Below are positions 1-5,530 of a stretch of DNA of 8,611 nt, one piece after another. This DNA comes from Candidatus Poseidoniales archaeon (GTDB lineage: Archaea > Thermoplasmatota > Poseidoniia > Poseidoniales > Poseidoniaceae). Under the pieces are notes generated by a model. The model saw nothing but the letters and a program-made list of their open reading frames with translations, had not been told where the DNA came from and did not search any database. The DNA is taken from the NCBI GenBank assembly GCA_012959845.1, contig DUCL01000007.1:1-8611 (forward strand), written 5' to 3'. Made by a program: the position numbers and the translations under genes. How positions within the stretch are numbered: the stretch's first letter is position 1; every line of letters begins with the position of its first letter.

Positions 1-615
1 CTCTGATAAGGTACGCACTCGTATTCGTTCAAACAACTCTCCACCAGAGGGTGCCAACTCAACCATCTCCTTACAAAGAGTAAGATTTCGTTTTGATAAA
101 GAACAAAAGATTACAGCAGTTTGATGCCATAATGTACTTTGTTTTGACATTTCCATTATCCATGTATCTTCGGGAATTGGATGCCCTCCCCGAACCATTT
201 CCTCTGCGATATCAAGTATGATATCCAATGATTCTTGACCCCGTAATAAGTGAATAAAGGCCATCCAAGCCTCCTCGCCCAAATCGTCCTCAGATAAATT
301 GGAAAGAAGAATGCCAACCATCTTCAAATCCTCATAACCATGTCTTTTCCAAAGTGCTGGAATTAATTTGGCAAGTTTCCTCCGATTATTGCTATTGGTT
401 AACATCCACGAAGCGATTCTTCTTAGTTCAGGGTCTGCGCAACCAAGATTGAAAGAAAATCCACCATCATGCGCCAATAAATCGGAAGTAGGTTTGACCA
501 TCATTCCAATACATCCCTTTGCATATGCAAGGCGTAGGAATTTCAAACATCTTCTTTTTCCTAACAAGACCTTTGGAGATTGGATTGTAAGAAATTCGTC
601 CAAGTCCGAAATCAA
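1..615 (-). CDS. Helical-repeat (HEAT-like) protein, C-terminus cut by window edge
   Basis: Reading leftward from 615, 205 codons run to the window edge without a stop, so this is the N-terminal part of a longer gene. I do not recognise the family. The protein is mostly amphipathic helices. The stretch around residues 62-100 (DPELRRIASWML, then KLAKLIPALWKRHG and LKMVGILLSNLS) has the paired-helix rhythm of HEAT or AlkD/AlkC-like alpha-solenoids, but I see no catalytic motif, so a DNA-glycosylase role is not supported. No ATG is available near the 5' end of the frame. The best start is a TTG at 615-613 that overlaps the TGA stop of the upstream TerB-like gene (614-612), with a GGTGGT ribosome-binding-like stretch six bases before it. 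A TTG at 603 or the ATG pair at 504/501 are alternatives. Coupling to the TerB-like gene is inferred from this overlap. Confidence 0.7.
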   Translation of the reverse strand, partial: MISDLDEFLTIQSPKVLLGKRRCLKFLRLAYAKGCIGMMVKPTSDLLAHDGGFSFNLGCADPELRRIASWMLTNSNNRRKLAKLIPALWKRHGYEDLKMVGILLSNLSEDDLGEEAWMAFIHLLRGQESLDIILDIAEEMVRGGHPIPEDTWIMEMSKQSTLWHQTAVIFCSLSKRNLTLCKEMVELAPSGGELFERIRVRTLSE

Positions 616-1100
616 GAAGAACCACCATCAACCGTTTTTTTACGAACAGTGTCAAAAATATCTCCTACCAAGCCAACCGAATCCCGAAGGGTGGCAAGCA
701 TTTTTTCCATTACGTTTGGATCTTCGAACTTTTCCTTAACCATATCGCGTAATGTATCTTCGATGAGGGCGTGTTCACGGTCATCGATTTCAAAAACAGA
801 ACGTAAATGCGCCAAAACTCTGAATTCATCCCTAGATAGAGAAGCGTTAACAATCGCAACTTCGAAAACTTTTGTATATATTCCCAAAGCTTGTTTGGCA
901 GAAATATTATCACCCTTTGGACTTTTTCGCCCCTCCTTTATCGCCAAATATATTTCTCCTGGTTGGGCATTGGTAAGGCTTAGAGAACTAGCCAATTTGA
1001 TGATTAACCTCTTCTCTTCCCGTGTCAAAATACCATCAGCGAGCATCACTTCTACAGTAGAGCGAAAGATGTTCAAACTACCGAGGGAGAGTTTGGACAT
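612..1100 (-). CDS. TerB-like domain protein (162 aa)
   Basis: A small all-helical acidic protein resembling the TerB (tellurite-resistance/co-chaperone) fold. Near the N-terminus it has the typical first-helix pattern, with VEVMLADGILTREEKRLI at about residues 17-34, where a DG precedes the E-rich helix. A second copy-like segment, VFEVAIVNASLSRDEFRVL at about residues 77-95, is followed by an acidic region with EIDDREHALIE. TerB domains usually act as small metal-binding or protein-interaction modules near the membrane. Nothing here fixes the substrate, and no tellurite function should be assumed. I chose the ATG at 1100 because the domain begins at once after it. The frame extends upstream to a GTG at 1214 (200 residues), but that N-terminal part shows no family similarity and would leave only 113 bases for two divergent promoters. 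The stop overlaps the TTG start of the next leftward gene, suggesting one operon. Confidence 0.75.
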   Translation of the reverse strand: MSKLSLGSLNIFRSTVEVMLADGILTREEKRLIIKLASSLSLTNAQPGEIYLAIKEGRKSPKGDNISAKQALGIYTKVFEVAIVNASLSRDEFRVLAHLRSVFEIDDREHALIEDTLRDMVKEKFEDPNVMEKMLATLRDSVGLVGDIFDTVRKKTVDGGSS

Positions 1101-1249
1101 AACAACCCCATCGTTTTCTTCTTCTTGAATACATTGCTCGGCAAGAACCGATGATTTGGCCAATTTTGAACAAGAGGGTTCAATTAGTATTGGGTGGTCC
1201 CAAAAACTGTTCACTTCCCTTTCACGCTTTGAGATGGCAACATTTCAAG

Positions 1250-1284
1250 CACTGTAATGCAGTGAAAGACCCGATGGGTCTTTC
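1250..1284. promoter_or_regulatory. Two adjacent perfect hairpins in the dnaG leader
   Basis: The first inverted repeat is CACTG (1250-1254) with CAGTG (1260-1264) and a five-base loop. Directly against it is a stronger one: GAAAGACCC (1264-1272), a GAT loop, and GGGTCTTTC (1276-1284), nine perfect pairs. They share base 1264, so one arm is shortened by a base if both form. The pair lies 43 bases before the dnaG start and ahead of its ribosome binding site. It could be a leader RNA structure, a symmetric protein-binding site, or a 3' structure of an unseen transcript. The structure is seen directly; the regulatory role is inferred. Confidence 0.5.
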
Positions 1285-1312
1285 CAATCATTGCGAACGG
1301 TTTAGTGAACAC

Positions 1313-1320
1313 AAGGAGGT
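1313..1320 (+). promoter_or_regulatory. Strong Shine-Dalgarno site for dnaG
   Basis: AAGGAGGT lies seven bases before the ATG at 1328 and is complementary to the usual archaeal 16S 3' end. It decides the dnaG start against an in-frame ATG at 1151, whose extra 59 codons carry no primase similarity. Confidence 0.85.
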
Positions 1321-1327
1321 AAGAAAT

Positions 1328-2566
1328 ATGGCTCATAAAGGAAATCGTGACTCAGGTCACAAGAAGCAAAAGGCGATGAAATATTTAATTCGCGCTGACA
1401 TTAAAGTCAACGGTTCTGTCCAACGAAAGGACATAATCGGGGCTATCATGGGGCAAACCGAAGGTTTGCTCGGTGACGAACTAGAAATACGCAAGTTGCA
1501 AAGAACTGCGCGCATCGGCCACGTCGATGTTGAAATTGAATCCAAAGGCGGTAAAGTGCACGGAGTAATTTCAGTACCAAGCAGTTTGGATAATGTTGAA
1601 ACAGCAATTATTGCATCCGCATTAGAAACAATCGATAGGATTGGCCCATGTGCTGCAGTGATTAGAGTAATTGACATCCAAGATGTAAGAGCGACCAAGC
1701 GAACGGCTGTTGTTGACCGTGCAAAGGAACTACTCCTTAGCCTAGTCAATTCCGGTGAAGCAGCATCAAAGACCGTAATCGAAGAAGTACGTTCGGTTCT
1801 GACTACAGGTACTGCAACATCATTCCATGGATTAACCTGTGGACCAAATGTTGAATCTTCCACTTCACTGATTATCGTTGAAGGAAGAAACGATGTTCGC
1901 AACCTGTTGAACTGTGGCGTAAAGAATTCAATCAGCGCTGATGGCGCTGGTGACATGAAGCAAGAATTGATCGACTTAGCAAATAGCAAGGAAACAGTAA
2001 TCCTCGCAATTGATGGAGACAGAGGTGGAGAGATGTTATTTTCTCAACTGATTGAAACTCTTCAGGTTGACTTTGTTGCACAAGCACCAGTTGGCCAAGA
2101 ATGGGAACTACTGCCACAAAAGACAGTAACAAAATGCCTTTCAATGAAAGTTGAAGCATCAAAATTCTCTCATACACTGAAGAAGAAACAAGAAAGTGCT
2201 GATAAAAGCGGTGTTACAGATAAGAATTGGGCAGAAGATATGCCTGAAGAATTTGTAGTTGAAGAAGCACCTGCAGAAGTTCAAGAATTCTTTGACCATC
2301 TAGACAATATTACCTCTAAAAAGGCAGTATTCATGATGGTCGATGGAACAATTTCTGACGAAGTAGGCGCATCAACACTCGCAAAGAAAGCAAACGCAGC
2401 GGATGGCGCAATTGCAATGATTGTTAATGGCCCAGTTAGCGAAAGAACATTAGAAATTGCAAGTGAAGCCGCAATTCCAACAGTTATCGGAACAAAGGCT
2501 GGAAAAGGATTCGCAGTACGTGAAGATGTCAAAGCTTGGTTAGTCGAAGAACATCGTGAAGATTGA
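1328..2566 (+). CDS. dnaG: Archaeal DNA primase DnaG (Toprim protein)
   Basis: A 412-residue archaeal DnaG. In archaea this Toprim protein can synthesise RNA primers and is also a core component of the RNA exosome, where it helps recruit poly(A)-rich RNA. The N-terminal domain begins with KYLIRADIKVNGSVQRKD near residues 18-35, followed by GQTEGLLGDELEIRKLQ, a region highly typical of archaeal DnaG. The Toprim core follows: LIIVEGRNDV with the catalytic Glu at about 185, and AIDGDRGG with the metal-binding DxD at about 229/231. The C-terminal domain, about 315-412, contains the expected FFDHLD and VNGPVSERTLEIA segments. The acidic stretch around 290-320 is the variable linker. Length matches the family. 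The start is fixed by a strong ribosome binding site. It is transcribed divergently from the TerB-like gene and its stop abuts the stop of the convergent large gene. Confidence 0.97.
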   Translation: MAHKGNRDSGHKKQKAMKYLIRADIKVNGSVQRKDIIGAIMGQTEGLLGDELEIRKLQRTARIGHVDVEIESKGGKVHGVISVPSSLDNVETAIIASALETIDRIGPCAAVIRVIDIQDVRATKRTAVVDRAKELLLSLVNSGEAASKTVIEEVRSVLTTGTATSFHGLTCGPNVESSTSLIIVEGRNDVRNLLNCGVKNSISADGAGDMKQELIDLANSKETVILAIDGDRGGEMLFSQLIETLQVDFVAQAPVGQEWELLPQKTVTKCLSMKVEASKFSHTLKKKQESADKSGVTDKNWAEDMPEEFVVEEAPAEVQEFFDHLDNITSKKAVFMMVDGTISDEVGASTLAKKANAADGAIAMIVNGPVSERTLEIASEAAIPTVIGTKAGKGFAVREDVKAWLVEEHRED

Positions 2567-2593
2567 TTAGATTCTAACGCCACCAACCGGTGG
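2567..2593. terminator. Inverted repeats at the zero-gap convergent junction
   Basis: An 11-base palindrome TTAGATTCTAA (2567-2577) starts at the stop codon of the leftward gene. Three bases further is a short hairpin, CCACC (2580-2584), a four-base loop, and GGTGG (2589-2593). With no spacer between dnaG and the large leftward gene, transcription from either side must end inside the other gene. These repeats are the only symmetric structure at the junction. There is no T-run as expected for archaeal termination, and the hairpin also encodes a PPVGG peptide, so the terminator call is weak. Confidence 0.2.
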
Positions 2594-5293
2594 TAAAAGA
2601 ATACTATTGACTACATGGTTTACACCATTTTGCAACTCGCTTAATTCAGTAGGGTGTGGAAGCTCTAACTCATCAGCAACCAACGCAGGGGTTATCCCTG
2701 GCCCTGGAACCCTCTTGAGAGCAATACCGAGTGTGCTTGCATCTGCGAGGAAGTTTCCACTCGCTCCGAGGAAGTTTTCACTCTCCTCCGAACGTCTTGT
2801 CCCAAGTCGAAGCCGCAACCATTTTTCCATCTCAGCAATTGCATTAGACAATTTGCTAAGTAATTCAGCGCGAGCCTCATCGCCACCTTCCTGGCGCGGC
2901 AATAGGCGAATCGCCAGTCGTAAAGCCCTATCAACACGGATGTCGCGCGGTTCTATTCCTACATGACTCGCTAAATTTCTGCGTACGGAATCCAATGAAT
3001 CTATGCCTTCACTTTCGACAATTGCAGCATCTTCTTGCAGGCCCAAATTATGTAGAAGTGATGCGAGTGCAGCAAGCGCTCTTTCAGTCTCTCCACCCGA
3101 TGATGTGTTTGATTTTTCTTTAACCGCCGCTACATCTTTAATTTTAGGTTCAACAATAATCTCAGGCTCAACAATAATCTCAGGCTCAACTATAATTTCC
3201 TCATCCTTTGCAGGTTCAACAACTTCTTGTTGTAGAGGAGTCTCCTCTTCTTCATTTTCTATTTCCATAGCTTCAAGAATCGCCTCGTGAGCATCTTGTA
3301 ATCCATCGCGGGGTAACAAAACCTCTTTTCCATCTTTGCCCACCATCGGCACCAAAGTTTGGCGTATTGGTGAAGGGCTCCATGAAGTGAAAGAAAAATC
3401 AGGGTCTTCAACAGGACGCGCTGCCAAATGCCTGAGAAATTGAGGGACTCTATTGTGAAGACTTTCAATGGCATCAGGTTTGCGCAATTCTAATTCAGTT
3501 TCCAATGCCAATGCAACATCATTTTTCCAAGGCAAGGATTTGAGGCGCCGTCGAAGAGATGGATGCTGGTCAATTTTCGTGCGCATGTTGGAAACCTTTC
3601 TCGCAGTAGCGACAAGATCAACGGTGATTTCAATCCTCAATTGAGTGACATTCCATCCTCGGTACTCTAATTCGGCTAATTCTTGGTCAGTTTTCGCAGC
3701 CAATCTTTTCATTGTTTCACCGGCGATTACATCACCAGCAGAAGGAGAGGTTGTAGCAGATTTTCCAAAGCGGCGTGTAGTCGCTACCAACTCTTCAAAA
3801 GCGCCAATACTCAAAGGTGAAGTAGCTACACTTTCATCCGCTTTCCCTTGACTTAACAAATCCAACCAGTCACGTTCTAGCATTCTCAAATGTCTAGCCC
3901 CACGCCTTGATTGTTTGTCTATGAATTCTTCCATGTTGACTACCACTTCATCATCAACATCAATTTCTCTTAGAATAGAAACACGTTTTTCCACTTCATC
4001 CGAACCATCAAACGAGCAATCTAAATTTAATAAAGTCTCAATTAAATTGAGTCTAGCATCTAACATTGGCAGTTCATTTTTCAATAGTTGAAGTGAATTA
4101 CGCGGTTCCTCAACAACCCGCTGCCGCCATGCGTCCATTGCCAATCCACCATCCTCATATTTCGCTACTAATTCCAAGCCATCAAGTTCTATTTGCTTCC
4201 AATCCTGCTGCAAAGATTCAACAACATCAATGAAATCTTGAGTGAATTCAATTTTACCTGCTAATGCTTCTCCCTCATCCTTTCTCTCAGGCCATCGGGA
4301 TACGATTTCCTTCCAACTTTGTAAAGCGCTTAGATGGGTGTTAACCACATTATTTATCTCAGGAAGATTCGCTTCCCATTCTAATAATTCCTCAGCGGTA
4401 GCGGCTTGGTCACTTGGCAAAATTATCCCAATATCCCGCCAATTATTTAATTGGTCATTGAGAAGTTGTTTTCGCTGATGTAAATTGTCAGCAATTGCAA
4501 CAATCTGTTGGTGAAGGTCCTGAACATCTGCTGACAAACCTTCTTTGATCAACACCATTCTTCTAGAATCGTGATGTTCGGCCAAACTTTCGTCAAATGG
4601 GGCAATTTCCTTTATTATTAGCAGGCGTAATTGCTCATGCTCATCATGCAGCAAGTACCACTTGTCAATTTCATCGAGTGCTTCTTTCAGATTTAATTCT
4701 GAAATATATCCTACATCGTAACCAACATCTAACATTTGTTTCATCGAATCGGTAATCAATCCGTTTTGCCTTTTTTCATTCTGTTCAATTCCGCTCAGTC
4801 CTTCCTCGATAATTTCAAAATTTTCGGGATTGGATAAGTATGGAACCATTACCAGTGTAGCAGAGGTAGTGGACCGGTCTAATGAGTCAAATCTATCCAG
4901 CAATTCTTTGCGAATTTCCCCAACACCAGCAGTGGCCCATTGTAGCGCTCCCGCTTCAAGTTCCAATTCCCAAGGGCGATTATCCTTAGCCCAGTTTTGA
5001 TATTCAACCAACACTTCGTCAGCAGTCATCGGGTCTTTCAATTCTTTTTGCCAACGCGCTGCTAAAACAACATCTTCATCATGCCAGTTTTCAATTACAG
5101 AAGTTAGCCTATGGCGTAAATTAACACTTAAATTGACAAAATATTCAGCCTTTTGCAATCTATCACTAGAAGTTGCTGAATCACTGGAAAGATAATCTTC
5201 CAATCCATCAACAATTAATCCAGAGTCGCCCCACTCTTCCAACCTTGAATGATACCAAGGGGTGTCGGAACTATCATCGGAATCGACACTCAC
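2567..5293 (-). CDS. Large helix-rich repeat protein of unknown function (about 908 aa)
   Basis: I do not recognise a named family. The protein is soluble-looking, acidic and almost wholly helical, with no membrane segment if started at 5293. At least five degenerate segments carry an L-x-x-W or W-x-x-x-G pattern followed by a long helix. They start near residues 17 (RLEEWGDSGLIV), 184 (MLDVGYDV), 278 (LNNWRDIGII), 361 (QQDWKQIELDGL) and 541 (LEYRGWNVTQLR). An acidic linker near 678-720 includes three tandem IIVEPE units, then a separate helical domain of about 170 residues ends at GGVRI. The GTG at 5293 is preferred because AGGTGA lies four bases upstream. The ATG at 5365 would add 24 mostly hydrophobic residues without a ribosome binding site, though a TATA-like box fits it with a short leader. 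It converges on dnaG with no gap and diverges from the TPR gene. A scaffold or chromosome-associated role is only a guess. Confidence 0.9.
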   Translation of the reverse strand: MSVDSDDSSDTPWYHSRLEEWGDSGLIVDGLEDYLSSDSATSSDRLQKAEYFVNLSVNLRHRLTSVIENWHDEDVVLAARWQKELKDPMTADEVLVEYQNWAKDNRPWELELEAGALQWATAGVGEIRKELLDRFDSLDRSTTSATLVMVPYLSNPENFEIIEEGLSGIEQNEKRQNGLITDSMKQMLDVGYDVGYISELNLKEALDEIDKWYLLHDEHEQLRLLIIKEIAPFDESLAEHHDSRRMVLIKEGLSADVQDLHQQIVAIADNLHQRKQLLNDQLNNWRDIGIILPSDQAATAEELLEWEANLPEINNVVNTHLSALQSWKEIVSRWPERKDEGEALAGKIEFTQDFIDVVESLQQDWKQIELDGLELVAKYEDGGLAMDAWRQRVVEEPRNSLQLLKNELPMLDARLNLIETLLNLDCSFDGSDEVEKRVSILREIDVDDEVVVNMEEFIDKQSRRGARHLRMLERDWLDLLSQGKADESVATSPLSIGAFEELVATTRRFGKSATTSPSAGDVIAGETMKRLAAKTDQELAELEYRGWNVTQLRIEITVDLVATARKVSNMRTKIDQHPSLRRRLKSLPWKNDVALALETELELRKPDAIESLHNRVPQFLRHLAARPVEDPDFSFTSWSPSPIRQTLVPMVGKDGKEVLLPRDGLQDAHEAILEAMEIENEEEETPLQQEVVEPAKDEEIIVEPEIIVEPEIIVEPKIKDVAAVKEKSNTSSGGETERALAALASLLHNLGLQEDAAIVESEGIDSLDSVRRNLASHVGIEPRDIRVDRALRLAIRLLPRQEGGDEARAELLSKLSNAIAEMEKWLRLRLGTRRSEESENFLGASGNFLADASTLGIALKRVPGPGITPALVADELELPHPTELSELQNGVNHVVNSILLPPVGGVRI
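3147..3200 (-). repeat. Three tandem 18-bp units inside the acidic linker
   Basis: Units are 3147-3164, 3165-3182 and 3183-3200. The first two differ at one base, and the third is more diverged (A to T and C to T changes). In the reading frame they encode three copies of a six-residue IIVEPE-like unit, an acidic Pro-containing spacer between the repeat region and the C-terminal domain. Near-identity at the DNA level points to recent slippage expansion, and the copy number probably varies between strains. Confidence 0.9.
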
Positions 5294-5297
5294 GGGC

Positions 5298-5303
5298 TCA
5301 CCT
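5298..5303 (-). promoter_or_regulatory. Shine-Dalgarno supporting the GTG start at 5293
   Basis: On the minus strand AGGTGA lies four bases before GTG 5293. It matches the archaeal anti-Shine-Dalgarno and favours the shorter start over the ATG at 5365, which has no such site. The spacing is slightly short. Confidence 0.5.
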
Positions 5304-5405
5304 AACCTTGGCAAGAACAGCCACAGCCTTTCAATGTGAGCAATGTAGACGACAAATAGTTGCATTTTCTTACATCCAACTGCAATGCCATCAATCCTAA
5401 AATAG

Positions 5406-5415
5406 AATAATTTAG
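5406..5415 (-). promoter_or_regulatory. TATA-like box for the large leftward gene
   Basis: CTAAATTATT on the minus strand is the best TATA-like element in the spacer. It would place transcription start near 5384, giving a leader of about 19 bases to the ATG at 5365 or about 90 bases to the preferred GTG at 5293. It lies partly within an inverted repeat, CCTAAA (5396-5401) with TTTAGG (5411-5416). Predicted from sequence only. Confidence 0.4.
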
Positions 5416-5428
5416 GCTTTTTTGCTGG

Positions 5429-5444
5429 GCCCCCTTTAGGGGGC
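5429..5444. promoter_or_regulatory. GC-rich hairpin in the divergent spacer
   Basis: GCCCCC (5429-5434), a TTTA loop and GGGGGC (5439-5444) form six GC pairs inside an otherwise A/T-rich spacer between the divergent large gene and TPR gene. It lies between the two candidate TATA boxes. Neither side is followed by a T-run and no gene ends here, so a terminator is unlikely. A symmetric operator for both genes is possible. Confidence 0.4.
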
Positions 5445-5446
5445 GG

Positions 5447-5455
5447 TAAAATTTA
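5447..5455 (+). promoter_or_regulatory. TATA-like box for the TPR gene
   Basis: TAAAATTTA immediately follows the GC-rich hairpin and would place transcription start near 5478, leaving a leader of roughly 50 bases before the ATG at 5531. That leader includes part of a TGCGGA (5461-5466) and TCCGCA (5492-5497) inverted repeat, and the tandem ATAAAGGC repeat. Prediction only. Confidence 0.4.
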
Positions 5456-5501
5456 GAAGGTGCGGAAAACGCCCTCAAAAACCACTTTTCATCCGCAGAC
5501 C

Positions 5502-5517
5502 ATAAAGGCATAAAGGC
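5502..5517 (+). repeat. Tandem ATAAAGGC repeat in the TPR gene leader
   Basis: ATAAAGGC occurs twice back to back (5502-5509 and 5510-5517), directly ahead of the ribosome binding site AAGGTGG (5518-5524), which lies six bases before ATG 5531. Its function is unknown; it may be a short slippage duplication. Confidence 0.6.
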
Positions 5518-5530
5518 AAGGTGGGTGATA

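Noticed and set aside
467..655. 62-residue minus-strand frame beginning with an ATG
   Set aside because: It overlaps the end of the TerB-like gene and lies inside the longer HEAT-like frame that stays open to the window edge.
580..1128. 182-residue plus-strand frame
   Set aside because: It is antisense to the TerB-like gene, is serine/arginine-rich and low in complexity, and has no domain.
1264..1284. Bacterial-type intrinsic terminator
   Set aside because: The stem is followed by mixed sequence and not a T-run, and no plus-strand gene ends just upstream.
1151..1327. N-terminal extension of dnaG to an upstream ATG
   Set aside because: The 59 extra residues show no primase similarity and are rich in Cys/His/Trp, and a strong ribosome binding site sits before ATG 1328.
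1357..1989. 210-residue minus-strand frame inside dnaG
   Set aside because: It is a shadow of the primase coding frame with Ser/Thr-rich composition.
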